In this document: one piece after another, positions 24,831 through 33,411 of the stretch
Layout: the number at the start of each line of letters is the position of its first letter
Numbering within the stretch: the stretch's first letter is position 1
From: VBOC01 sp964512655
GTDB lineage: Bacteria; Bacteroidota; Ignavibacteria; UBA10030; SZUA-254
DNA length: 64,000 nt
NCBI GenBank assembly: GCA_964512655.1
Contig: CAZEJT010000001.1
Coordinates: forward strand, 434,001 to 498,000
Direction: 5' to 3'
Notes under the pieces: generated by a model
Database searches by the model: none
Told to the model about the DNA's origin: nothing
What the model saw: only the letters and a program-made list of their open reading frames with translations
Translations under genes and position numbers: made by a program

Positions 24831-27254
24831 ATGATTCGATTCAAAAGACCCCGAGTGCCCAAACGTTTTTCTCGTTCCCTCCTTTGTAGTTCCCTGCTGA
24901 CCCTCCTCCTGGTATCCGGATGTACGATGTACCAGAACGTCACCGGTTACTTTAACACGTATTACAACGCCCGGAAACTCTTCGATGAGGCGGTCGGCGA
25001 CGTCAGGACCCAGACGCTCAAAGATCGAGACACAAATTACTTTGTCCACGCCACCGTCGCCCAGAATATCCAGGACAAATTCGACAAAGTCATCGAAAAA
25101 GGCTCCAAACTGATTCAGTTTTACCCGAAGAGCAAATGGGTGGATCACGCGATCCTTATGATCGCGCAATCGTACGTCTATCTGGGTGAATACGAGTCGG
25201 CGACAAGAAAATTCAAGGAGCTGCTGGATCTCTTCCCCGAAAGCGACCTGCGGTTCGAGGGGAAGCTATGGGATGCGAGGGCGAAATACTATTTGAACGC
25301 CCAGGATGCGGCGCTTTCAGAGATCAAGGACTTGTTCGCGGAGGCGCGTGCGAACGGCAAGAACGACATTCTGCTGGAAAGCCTGATGCTCCAGGCGAGG
25401 ATCTTCACGGAGCGGGGCGAGTACGACCAGGCCGCCGCTTCATACGCTCTGGCGATCGAGGTTCCCGGCGACGACGATATGAGGGCCAGCGCTGCATACC
25501 TTCTCGGACAGTCTTATGAGAAGGTGGGGGATAAGTCCAAGGCGGCGGAAGCATACGGCAAGGTGCGCAAGTACAGCCCGAACCCGACGCTCGATTTCCA
25601 GTCGCGGCTCCGGTACGGCAGCGCGCTCGCGGCGACCGGGGAGCACAGCCGAGCCTTGAAAGTCCTCGACGACCTCAATCAGGACCAGCTGACCGTCGAT
25701 CAGCATGCGCTCGCGGACCTCGAGATCGGCAATACGTATCTCGCAGTCGGAGATTCTGCTCAGGCGTTCGCGCTCTACGCAATGATCGACACGACCTACA
25801 GGCACACTGACGCAAGCGCCCGCGGGTATTACCGCAGAGCCCGGATGTATGAGCAGGAGCGGTACGATTACAAGACAGCCCGCGACTTTTACAATAAAGC
25901 GAAGGCCGAGTTCCCGAACTCGGAGATCACTCCACTCGCGGCCCGCAGATGTGAGAACCTGGATCATTATTTTACATCCCTTGATTTCCTCAGGAAGAAT
26001 CAGGACCAGTACATTCGGGCGCTTCGCCGGGATTCGGTCAGCGCCGCGTCCACCGGTCCTCACGAGGCCGGCTGGATCCCCCTGCAACCTGGCGCTCTCA
26101 TCGCCGGCGAATCCCGCGTCGCTGTCACAGATACCTCTCTCGCGCATAAACCTGTAGCGACGTCTGATCTGACGAGAAAACAGTTCTTCCCCCCGGACGC
26201 AACCAAGGACCAACTCCAGCCGCCCCGGGACGAAGTCCCGCGCGGCGCGAGCGAAACCCTGCGAAGGCGTCTGTCGGACCGTGACCTCTTCCGGGAGGAG
26301 GGAGAGGAGCCCTCCGTAGCCCCGAATGTTCAGCGCACCGATGCTGCGAATGTCGCAGCGAACCCCGGCCCGGCAACCCGCAAAGATTCTACGGGCACGG
26401 CTGCAGCGATGGCTGGGCCTGCACCCGCACCGCTGACTGCCGATTCTGCGGCGGAGATACTCGCCGGCTCGTATTTTGAATTAGGAGGCATCTATTACCT
26501 CGAACTGAACAGGCTCGACTCGGCGGAAGAGTGCTACCATACTATCGTACGCGACTATCCTTCCTCCCCTTATGTCCCCCGCGCGCTCTATGCGCTTGCG
26601 GAAATCGAGGGATCGAAGCATAATTCCGCGGCCGCAGACTCGCTCCACAATGTTATTCTCAACCGTTACGGGGAGTCGGAGTACGCGGCGCAGGTGAGAA
26701 AGACGCGCGGCCTTGAATCCGTCAAAGCAAGGACAGACTCCACTGAATCGCAGTATGTGAGGGCGCAAGGCCTCATCGGCTCTGGTAAACCGAAGGAAGC
26801 CCTGCGGATTCTGAAACACATCGCCTCCACGAAGAACCGGTCGCCGCTTAAGCCGAAGGCGGCCTATGCGGTCGGATGGCTTTACGAAACCGTACTTTTG
26901 AACAACGACAGCGCAGCGCACTGGTATCGCAATCTCTCGAGCAGGTATCCTTCCTCGGTGTACGCCGCCGAGGTCCGCCCCAAGCTTGCCGTTCTCGATA
27001 ACCCCGACTACCTGAAGGAGCTGTTGAAGTCGAAGAAAACTGAGACCGCCGGAAAATCTGCGGATTCACTCTTGCAGAAGAAGAGCGGCGGGCAACTGCC
27101 CGCCCAGCCCGGGCGCCAGACCGCCGTGGAACGCATCAAAGAACGGCAATTCGAGGAGCTGAACAAAGGGAACGCGATCGATACGACCAGCGACGAAGAT
27201 GACAATCCGCCTGATGAGGAAGACATCCCAGACCCCGATGATGACAACAACTGA
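24831..27254 (+). CDS. Large TPR-repeat lipoprotein
   Basis: An 807-residue protein from the ATG at 24831. The signal peptide ends in a good lipobox VSG-C31, so it should be a lipid-anchored periplasmic or outer-membrane protein. Residues about 35-370 and 545-740 contain TPR helices (for example WVDHAILMIAQSYVYLGEYE, then AAYLLGQSYEKVGDKSKAAE). A Pro/Ala-rich linker lies near 400-540, and the tail after 770 is very acidic (DEDDNPPDEEDIPD). Such long TPR lipoproteins include BamD-like assembly factors and PorW/SprE of type IX secretion. The latter would fit the T9SS cargo at the right end of the window, but this is only an inference. It precedes the pyrimidine genes by 29 bp. Confidence 0.8.
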   Translation: MIRFKRPRVPKRFSRSLLCSSLLTLLLVSGCTMYQNVTGYFNTYYNARKLFDEAVGDVRTQTLKDRDTNYFVHATVAQNIQDKFDKVIEKGSKLIQFYPKSKWVDHAILMIAQSYVYLGEYESATRKFKELLDLFPESDLRFEGKLWDARAKYYLNAQDAALSEIKDLFAEARANGKNDILLESLMLQARIFTERGEYDQAAASYALAIEVPGDDDMRASAAYLLGQSYEKVGDKSKAAEAYGKVRKYSPNPTLDFQSRLRYGSALAATGEHSRALKVLDDLNQDQLTVDQHALADLEIGNTYLAVGDSAQAFALYAMIDTTYRHTDASARGYYRRARMYEQERYDYKTARDFYNKAKAEFPNSEITPLAARRCENLDHYFTSLDFLRKNQDQYIRALRRDSVSAASTGPHEAGWIPLQPGALIAGESRVAVTDTSLAHKPVATSDLTRKQFFPPDATKDQLQPPRDEVPRGASETLRRRLSDRDLFREEGEEPSVAPNVQRTDAANVAANPGPATRKDSTGTAAAMAGPAPAPLTADSAAEILAGSYFELGGIYYLELNRLDSAEECYHTIVRDYPSSPYVPRALYALAEIEGSKHNSAAADSLHNVILNRYGESEYAAQVRKTRGLESVKARTDSTESQYVRAQGLIGSGKPKEALRILKHIASTKNRSPLKPKAAYAVGWLYETVLLNNDSAAHWYRNLSSRYPSSVYAAEVRPKLAVLDNPDYLKELLKSKKTETAGKSADSLLQKKSGGQLPAQPGRQTAVERIKERQFEELNKGNAIDTTSDEDDNPPDEEDIPDPDDDNN

Positions 27255-27283
27255 CCGATGACGGGACCATCCCCGCGCTGCAG

Positions 27284-28051
27284 ATGATCCACTCCCGCTG
27301 TCGCGTCACCGCGCGTGAGAACCCCGTCTCGAACATATTCATCGTAACCTTTCATTCGTCTGAAATCTCTTCAAGCGTTTCCCCGGGTCAGTTCGTCAAC
27401 ATCAAGGTCAGCGGCTCGGATTCTCCGCTCCTGCGCAGACCGTTCAGCGTGTATTACACCGAAGGGGAGGAATTCAGCATCATCTTTGACGTCCGCGGCT
27501 CGGGCACCGCACTCCTCGCATTAATACGGCCGGGAGAGGCCGTCGATATCATCGGTCCCCTCGGCTGCCCGTACCGTGTAGACGGAGAGTATACGACAGC
27601 TCTGCTCGTAGGGGGCGGGCTGGGGGTTGCACCTCTGCCGATGGCGGCCAGGGCTCTGAAAAAGAAAGGAAGGCGGGTGTCCACCTTTCTGGGAGCTCGA
27701 AGCATCGATCGCGTGATTTCGGCCCACCTTGAAGACCCCCATGTTGCAACCGACGACGGAAGCTCCGGGTTCAAAGGAACGGTCGTTGATCTCCTCCGGA
27801 TGCACCTCGACAGCGGGGGATCCGGGAATCCGAAGATTTTTGCCTGTGGCCCCCATCCCATGCTCTCGGCCCTGTCACTCCTTGCCGCTGAGAGAGAGAT
27901 CCCCTGCGAGATTTCTCTCGAGAGCCCGATGGCCTGCGGCGTCGGACTCTGCCAGGGTTGTCCGGTTGAAATCCGGGGAGAAGAGAAACAGTACGCCCTG
28001 ATCTGCAAGGAGGGCCCGGTGTTCGATTCGAGGAGGGTGCGCATTGCCTGA
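27284..28051 (+). CDS. pyrK: Dihydroorotate dehydrogenase B, electron-transfer subunit PyrK
   Basis: A 255-residue ferredoxin reductase-like subunit. An FAD-binding barrel (LRRPFSVYYTEGEEFSIIFD, residues about 50-69) is followed by the NAD-binding region (LLVGGGLGVAPLPMAARAL and FACGPHPMLSAL) and a 2Fe-2S centre with C218-x4-C223-x2-C226-x14-C241. It passes electrons from the PyrD FMN to NAD+. It overlaps pyrD by 8 bp, as expected for subunits of one complex. This marks the enzyme as class 1B, using NAD+ and not quinone. Confidence 0.96.
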   Translation: MIHSRCRVTARENPVSNIFIVTFHSSEISSSVSPGQFVNIKVSGSDSPLLRRPFSVYYTEGEEFSIIFDVRGSGTALLALIRPGEAVDIIGPLGCPYRVDGEYTTALLVGGGLGVAPLPMAARALKKKGRRVSTFLGARSIDRVISAHLEDPHVATDDGSSGFKGTVVDLLRMHLDSGGSGNPKIFACGPHPMLSALSLLAAEREIPCEISLESPMACGVGLCQGCPVEIRGEEKQYALICKEGPVFDSRRVRIA

Positions 28052-28997
28052 CCGCGTGGACATGCGCGTGGAAGTAGGAAAGCTTGTTCTTGCCAATCCG
28101 GTCCTGACCGCCTCCGGAACGTTCGGGTATGGCGACGAGTGCGGCGGGCTCGTCGATCCGAACCTCTTCGGGGGAATCATCACGAAATCGCTCTCGCTCA
28201 AACCGCGCGCGGGTAATCCTCCTGGGCGGATAGTCGAAACACCCTCGGGGATGCTGAACTCGATCGGGCTGGCCAACATCGGCGTGGAAAGATTCATCAA
28301 AGAGAAACTCCCATTCCTCCGCACGCTTCGGACGAAGGTTGTGGCGAACATCGCAGCGGAGAGCGTTGACGAATACTGTGACGTTCTCTCTGCCCTGGAG
28401 CCGGAGGACGGGATCGATGCGTACGAGATCAACATCTCCTGCCCGAACGTGAAGGAGGGGGGGCTGAGTTTCGGGACGAGCTGCGAGATGACCGAAGAAA
28501 TCACTCGGAGGCTCAGGGTCCTCACGCGCAAGACCCTCATCATCAAGCTCACGCCGAACGTGACACATTGTTCGGAGTTCGCGCGGGCGGCGGCCGATGC
28601 CGGCGCGGACGCGCTATCGGTCATCAACACGCTTATCGGGATGTCGATCGACGCCGAGAAGCGCCGGCCCCGGCTCTCGACGGTGACCGGCGGACTCTCC
28701 GGTCCCGCGATAAAGCCCGTCGCTCTGGCGAAAGTCTATGAAGTGACACAGGCGGTCTCGATCCCCGTCATCGGGGTCGGGGGAATCATGACGGCAGTCG
28801 ACGCCGTGGAATTCCTTCTGGCCGGGGCTACGGCGGTGCAGGTGGGGACGGCAAGCTTCATCGATCCCGCCGCGGGAGTGACAATCGCCGGGGAACTGGA
28901 GACGTACTGCGAGAGCCACGGCGTTCGCTCCGTCAGAAGCCTCACCGGCGCGCTGGAAGCGGCGAAAGGGCTCTCGGTCGTTCACAACTGGCTCTGA
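28044..28997 (+). CDS. pyrD: Dihydroorotate dehydrogenase B, catalytic subunit PyrD
   Basis: A 317-residue FMN enzyme oxidising dihydroorotate to orotate in pyrimidine synthesis. Seen: NPVLTASGTFGYGDE at the N-terminus, the active-site loop NIS-C133-PNVKEGG with the catalytic cysteine of class 1 enzymes, VINTLIGMSID, and the FMN phosphate site IPVIGVGGIMTAVDAVEF near 245-262. It shares 8 bp with pyrK upstream and is followed after 3 bp by folC. Confidence 0.97.
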   Translation: MPDRVDMRVEVGKLVLANPVLTASGTFGYGDECGGLVDPNLFGGIITKSLSLKPRAGNPPGRIVETPSGMLNSIGLANIGVERFIKEKLPFLRTLRTKVVANIAAESVDEYCDVLSALEPEDGIDAYEINISCPNVKEGGLSFGTSCEMTEEITRRLRVLTRKTLIIKLTPNVTHCSEFARAAADAGADALSVINTLIGMSIDAEKRRPRLSTVTGGLSGPAIKPVALAKVYEVTQAVSIPVIGVGGIMTAVDAVEFLLAGATAVQVGTASFIDPAAGVTIAGELETYCESHGVRSVRSLTGALEAAKGLSVVHNWL

Positions 28998-29000
28998 GCG

Positions 29001-30293
29001 TTGTCGCGGGATAAAGCGGCTCTGCGGTTTCTGTTCGACCTTGAGTTTTTCGGGATCAAGGCGGGGCTCAATAACATCCGGGCCCTCCTCACATTTCTAG
29101 GAAAGCCCGAGCGGCGGTACCCTACGATTCACATAGCAGGGACAAATGGAAAAGGATCAACCGCGGCGATGATCGCGTCGATCCTGACCGCCTCGGGATT
29201 CCGGACAGGCCTCTACACCTCTCCTCACCTTATCGACTTCACCGAACGCATCAGGATCGACGGCAAGCCGATCCCGCGAGAAGCCGTCATCCGGGGGGTA
29301 GAGGGCATGGAGCCGGTCATTCGCAAAAGGCGGGCAACCTTCTTTGAGGCCACAACGGCGATGGCCTTCGCGTATTTCGCGGAGGAGAAGGTGGATGCCG
29401 CGGTGATTGAGACCGGTCTGGGAGGAAGATGGGACGCAACGAACGTGATCACACCGGAGGTCAGCGTGATCACAAACATCGGATTCGACCATACAGAGTA
29501 TCTGGGAAACACGCTTGCCAAAATAGCCTTCGAAAAGGGAGGAATCATTAAGCGCTCGAAGCCCTGCGTCTGCGGCGTAGGGCAGAAGGAAGCCCTGAGC
29601 GTGCTTCGGAAGCTGGCGCATGCGCGCGGATCGGAATTTATCCGGGCGGATCGGGTATCGTCTGCCGAAATCACCGGGCGCTCGCTGAGGGGCCTCAGCG
29701 CGAACCTCAGAACCGACACGGACTACGGATCTGTGCCGATTTCGCTTGCGGGAGATCACCAGGCGAAAAACGCGCAGCTTGCCCTCCTTGCTACTGAGCG
29801 ATTCCTTCTCGCCCGTGGAGAGAGGGGGCTTCGTCGCAGGAGCGTTGGAGAAGGTTTCGGTTCGATCCGCCAGAATACGGGCCTTCACGGACGTCTGGAG
29901 CTGCTTCAGACCCGGCCTGCCATTCTCGCGGACGTTGCGCACAATCCCGATGGAATGAGCGCTCTTTCCCGGTCCCTCCGCACGCTCTCGGGGGGAGACT
30001 TCGTTACAGTATTTGGCGTTATGCGGGACAAGGATTACGGGACAATGGCAGGGATACTTTCGCCCCTTTCACGCGTTGTCATCGCCGTCCAGCCGTCAGG
30101 TTCGCGGGCGCTTGATACCGGCGAGATTCTTCGGGCATTTCATTCCAGGAGGGTGAGGGCAATTGACGGTGGAACTGTCGCCGGGGGTATGGAGAAGGCC
30201 CTGGAGGCGGCGGGAAACGACACCCCCATCCTCGTTACGGGATCGCACTATGTCGTGGGGGAAGCCATGAAATTCCTTGGGTTCCGCGCCTAA
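29001..30293 (+). CDS. folC: Bifunctional folylpolyglutamate synthase / dihydrofolate synthase
   Basis: A 430-residue Mur-ligase-family enzyme that adds glutamate to dihydropteroate and folates. P-loop G47-TNGKGS, the Omega loop and SPHLIDFTERIRIDG near 75-90, ETGLGGRWDATNVI near 137-150, IGFDHTEYLGNTLAKIAFEK, and the C-terminal domain with DVAHNPDGMSAL and VTGSHYVVGEAM. The start is a TTG 3 bp after the pyrD stop. The operon therefore joins pyrimidine and folate metabolism, both feeding thymidylate supply. Confidence 0.95.
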   Translation: MSRDKAALRFLFDLEFFGIKAGLNNIRALLTFLGKPERRYPTIHIAGTNGKGSTAAMIASILTASGFRTGLYTSPHLIDFTERIRIDGKPIPREAVIRGVEGMEPVIRKRRATFFEATTAMAFAYFAEEKVDAAVIETGLGGRWDATNVITPEVSVITNIGFDHTEYLGNTLAKIAFEKGGIIKRSKPCVCGVGQKEALSVLRKLAHARGSEFIRADRVSSAEITGRSLRGLSANLRTDTDYGSVPISLAGDHQAKNAQLALLATERFLLARGERGLRRRSVGEGFGSIRQNTGLHGRLELLQTRPAILADVAHNPDGMSALSRSLRTLSGGDFVTVFGVMRDKDYGTMAGILSPLSRVVIAVQPSGSRALDTGEILRAFHSRRVRAIDGGTVAGGMEKALEAAGNDTPILVTGSHYVVGEAMKFLGFRA

Positions 30294-30296
30294 AAC

Positions 30297-30325
30297 TTGA
30301 CTTTCTGAGTGGAAGCATCTATATT
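30297..30325 (+). promoter_or_regulatory. Candidate rho promoter
   Basis: TTGACT at 30297-30302 and TATATT at 30320-30325 are separated by 17 bp. The -35 box overlaps the end of folC (stop at 30291-30293) by only three bases beyond it. Predicted start near 30332 leaves a leader of roughly 175 nt before rho, long enough for the autogenous attenuation known for rho in other bacteria. Confidence 0.7.
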
Positions 30326-30509
30326 AAACACAGGAGGAGAAGAGCTGGCAGTTCTCCTATCGTTCCGGCTTGACCCAAATCCACCGCTTCGCACGTCAAA
30401 TTCTTTTCATCCTCACTAATTTCCACTTTACTTAATCGCTGACTTACCAGATTAAGTCATCCAGCTGTATAGCCCCCCAGTTATTCATACATAAGGAAGC
30501 AGCATAGCC

Positions 30510-31763
30510 ATGCCAATGGACATTGCCGAGCTCAAATCCAAAAAGATCTCCGAACTCTCCCAAATCGCCAAAGACCTCAACATCTCCGGATACACCGACC
30601 TGCGCAAGCAGGACATGATTTTCAAGATCCTCGAAGCGCAGACCGAGAAGGATGGGCTCACATTCAGCAAGGGGGTCCTCGAAGTGCTTCCAGACGGTTA
30701 CGGCTTCCTGAGATCCGTCGACTACAATTATCTGCCCTCTCCCGACGATATCTACGTTTCCCCCTCGCAAATAAAGAAATTCAACCTCCGGACCGGAGAT
30801 ACCGTCAGCGGCCAGGTGAGGCCGCCCAAGGAGGGAGAGCGGTTCTTCGCGCTCCTCCGCGTGGAAGCGGTTAACGACGAGAATCCGGACGCGATCAGAG
30901 ACCGCGTCCTCTTCGACAACCTGACTCCGCTCTACCCGAACAACCGCATCAACCTTGAAACCTCTCCGGGCGAGTACTCGATGCGCATCATGGACCTGCT
31001 CACTCCCCTGGGCAAGGGACAGCGCGGCATGATCGTCTCTCCTCCGAAGGCGGGGAAGACCATCCTCCTCCAGAAAATCGCCAACAGCATCCTCCGGAAC
31101 CATCCCGAAGTGTTCCTGATCGTGCTCCTCATAGACGAACGTCCCGAGGAAGTGACGGATATGGAGCGTTCAGTCAATGCGGAGGTGGTGAGCTCAACCT
31201 TCGACGAACCGCCGGAACGCCACGTGCAGGTGGCCGACATGGTCCAGGAGAAGGCCAAGAGGCTCGTGGAGGCGAGGAAAGATGTCGTCATTCTCCTCGA
31301 CAGCATCACGCGTCTGGCGAGGGCGCACAACACCGTTGTCCCGCACAGCGGCAAGATCCTCTCAGGCGGGGTGGACGCAAACGCCCTTCACCGCCCGAAA
31401 CGGTTCTTCGGAGGCGCCCGAAACGTGGAAGAGGGGGGAAGCCTGACGATCATTGCGACCGCCCTGGTGGAAACCGGGAGCAGAATGGACGAGGTGATCT
31501 TCGAGGAGTTCAAAGGGACCGGCAACATGGAAATCATCCTCGACAGGAAGCTGAGCGACAAGCGCATCTTCCCGTCGATCGATGTCAACCGCTCGGGCAC
31601 GCGCAAAGAAGAGCTGCTCTTCGAAGCGGACGAACTCAACAAGGTCTGGATACTGAGGAAGTTCCTGAGCGACTTTTCCACCGTCGAGGCGATGGAGTTC
31701 CTGACCGAGAAGATGCGAGGCACAAAAACCAACAAGGAATTCCTCCGGTCGATGAATAGTTAG
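30510..31763 (+). CDS. rho: Transcription termination factor Rho
   Basis: A 417-residue hexameric RNA-dependent ATPase. Residues 4-45 are the Rho N domain (IAELKSKKISELSQIAKDLN, LRKQDMIFKIL). The cold-shock-like RNA-binding domain follows with GYGFLRS and DDIYVSPSQIKKFNLRTGD. The ATPase has Walker A P178-PKAGKT, DERPEEVTDM, LLDSITRLARAHNTV (Walker B and Q-loop region) and the R-loop GGSLTIIATALVETGSRMDE. Length is normal. ATGs at 30510 and 30516 are both possible. It has its own promoter and leader and is followed 26 bp later by an OmpA-like gene. Confidence 0.97.
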   Translation: MPMDIAELKSKKISELSQIAKDLNISGYTDLRKQDMIFKILEAQTEKDGLTFSKGVLEVLPDGYGFLRSVDYNYLPSPDDIYVSPSQIKKFNLRTGDTVSGQVRPPKEGERFFALLRVEAVNDENPDAIRDRVLFDNLTPLYPNNRINLETSPGEYSMRIMDLLTPLGKGQRGMIVSPPKAGKTILLQKIANSILRNHPEVFLIVLLIDERPEEVTDMERSVNAEVVSSTFDEPPERHVQVADMVQEKAKRLVEARKDVVILLDSITRLARAHNTVVPHSGKILSGGVDANALHRPKRFFGGARNVEEGGSLTIIATALVETGSRMDEVIFEEFKGTGNMEIILDRKLSDKRIFPSIDVNRSGTRKEELLFEADELNKVWILRKFLSDFSTVEAMEFLTEKMRGTKTNKEFLRSMNS

Positions 31764-31789
31764 GGAGGCGTTGAACATCATCCCCGTGT

Positions 31790-33310
31790 ATGATACGCCG
31801 TAGGCTCTGGTACCTGGCCGCACTCTGCTGCGCGATTCTGGCCGGCAGGACGCGCGCGCAGGACGTCAAGACCGCAGTGGGCGTCGGAATGGATTTCGGA
31901 GGCGCTGTTGCCGTCACCGACGTCAGCGACCATCGGATGTACCCGCTGGCGCGTGCGTTCCTCCGGTTCTATCCGGAGCAGCACGTGGGCATGGAGGCGG
32001 GTCTCGGGCTGGGATTGCTTGAGGCGGAGAATCAGGGCGACTTCTTTTCATCCGCGATTTATCCCCTCGACGTGAGGTTGCTCGTTCAGCCGATGCGGCA
32101 GGGAAAGATTCAGCCGTACGCATTCGCCGGCGTCGGAATCATCTCCTTCAATCCGGTCGACAAGTCCGACATGCCCCTCTTGCGGAACTCGAGAGACGAG
32201 TACCGGAAGATTACTCCCTTCATTCCGCTCGGCGCCGGAGCGGAGATTCTTGTTTCCGATGTGACTTCAGTGGGTCTCCGCGCTTCCTACAACTATACCC
32301 TAACGGACAACCTCGACGACATCAAGACAGGCGGAAATGACGCGTTCTGGAATGTGTCGATGACGCTCTTTGCATTCCTTGAAACCCCCAACAACGACTG
32401 GGACGGGGACGGCCTTACCAACGATGAGGAGAAGCGACTGGGCACCGATCCTCGCAATCCGGACACCGACGGGGACGGCCTGCGCGACGGCGAGGAAGTA
32501 CACGTCTACCACACCGATCCCTTGAAAAAAGACACGGACGGCGACGGCCTCACCGACGGAGAGGAAGTGCTCAAGTACCACACCGATCCCCTGAACAAGG
32601 ATACGGACGGCGACGGGCTCACGGACGGGGACGAGGTCCTGAAGTACGGGACCGATCCCCTGAACAAAGATACTGACGGCGACGGGCTCACCGACGGCGA
32701 TGAAGTTCTCAAGTACCATACGGATCCCCTGAAGAGGGATACCGACGGCGACGGCCTCACCGACGGTGATGAAGTCCTGAAATACCATACGGATCCGCTC
32801 AACCGGGATACGGACGGAGACGGTCTCACGGACGGCGAGGAAGTGCTGAAGTATCACACCGATCCGCTGAATAAGGATACCGACGGCGGCGGCATGCCCG
32901 ACGGCAAGGAGATCCAGCTCGGATTGAATCCCCTCGACCCGAAGGACGACGTGGTGATTGTCAGCGTGGGGGAAAAGATCGTTCTCGAGGGGGTGAACTT
33001 CGAAACCGCGAAGACCACCCTGCTCCCCGGCGCGAAGAAAATTCTGGATCAGGTCGCCTCGGGCCTCCAGGCCTACCCCTCCGCCGAGGTGGCAATCTAC
33101 GGACACACCGATAATGTCGGGGGCGCGAAGTACAACATGAAGCTCTCGCAGGGGAGAGCCGACGCGGTGAAGACATACCTCGCAAGCAAGGGAGTCAGTC
33201 CTGCGCGAATCACTACCAAGGGCTTCGGCTACACGAAGCCGGTTGCCGACAACTCAACACCGGAGGGGCGCGCAAAGAACCGACGCATAGAGTTCGCAAG
33301 AATAAAATGA
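31790..33310 (+). CDS. OmpA-family protein with thrombospondin type 3 repeats
   Basis: A 506-residue outer-membrane protein. Signal peptide to about residue 23 (LAALCCAILAGRTRAQD), an N-terminal beta-barrel-like region to about 200, eight calcium-binding repeats of 23 residues at about 203-385 (consensus DTDGDGLTDGDEVLKYHTDP), and a C-terminal OmpA peptidoglycan-binding domain with VAIYGHTDNVGGAKYN and GFGYTKPVADNSTPEGRAKN followed by RRIEF. The repeats are also near-identical at DNA level (69-bp units), so repeat number may vary. The likely role is to link outer membrane and cell wall with a calcium-stiffened stalk. Confidence 0.93.
   Translation: MIRRRLWYLAALCCAILAGRTRAQDVKTAVGVGMDFGGAVAVTDVSDHRMYPLARAFLRFYPEQHVGMEAGLGLGLLEAENQGDFFSSAIYPLDVRLLVQPMRQGKIQPYAFAGVGIISFNPVDKSDMPLLRNSRDEYRKITPFIPLGAGAEILVSDVTSVGLRASYNYTLTDNLDDIKTGGNDAFWNVSMTLFAFLETPNNDWDGDGLTNDEEKRLGTDPRNPDTDGDGLRDGEEVHVYHTDPLKKDTDGDGLTDGEEVLKYHTDPLNKDTDGDGLTDGDEVLKYGTDPLNKDTDGDGLTDGDEVLKYHTDPLKRDTDGDGLTDGDEVLKYHTDPLNRDTDGDGLTDGEEVLKYHTDPLNKDTDGGGMPDGKEIQLGLNPLDPKDDVVIVSVGEKIVLEGVNFETAKTTLLPGAKKILDQVASGLQAYPSAEVAIYGHTDNVGGAKYNMKLSQGRADAVKTYLASKGVSPARITTKGFGYTKPVADNSTPEGRAKNRRIEFARIK
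32465..32885 (+). repeat. 69-bp tandem repeats inside the OmpA-family gene
   Basis: Six to seven consecutive 69-bp units encode DTDGDGLTDGDEVLKYHTDP plus LNK or variants. The spelling GACGGCGACGGCCTCACCGA recurs with few changes. A degenerate unit precedes them and another follows. In-frame expansion or contraction would not disrupt the protein. Confidence 0.9.
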
Positions 33311-33340
33311 TGCGGTGACGCCTCAGGCGCCGCCACAGAG

Positions 33341-33373
33341 CCCGCTTCCGATCGGTCGGAGGCGGGATTTTTT
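33341..33373 (+). terminator. Rho-independent terminator after the OmpA-family gene
   Basis: CCCGCTTCCGA, TCGG, TCGGAGGCGGG: an 11-bp stem with one G-U pair and a tetraloop, then A and eight T. It lies 31 bp after the stop and directly abuts the next promoter. Confidence 0.85.
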
Positions 33374-33402
33374 TTGCATTTTTTCGGGATTTATCTTACT
33401 AT
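33374..33402 (+). promoter_or_regulatory. Candidate promoter of the thiolase operon
   Basis: TTGCAT at 33374-33379, 17-bp spacer, TACTAT at 33397-33402. The ATG at 33412 is only 10 bases past the -10 box, so the transcript would be leaderless or nearly so. There is no ribosome binding site. Confidence 0.55.
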
Positions 33403-33411
33403 TCGGCGGGT

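Noticed and set aside
32465..32885. Regularly spaced repeats that could suggest a CRISPR array
   Set aside because: The 69-bp periodicity is in frame, has no unique spacers and encodes thrombospondin type 3 repeats.
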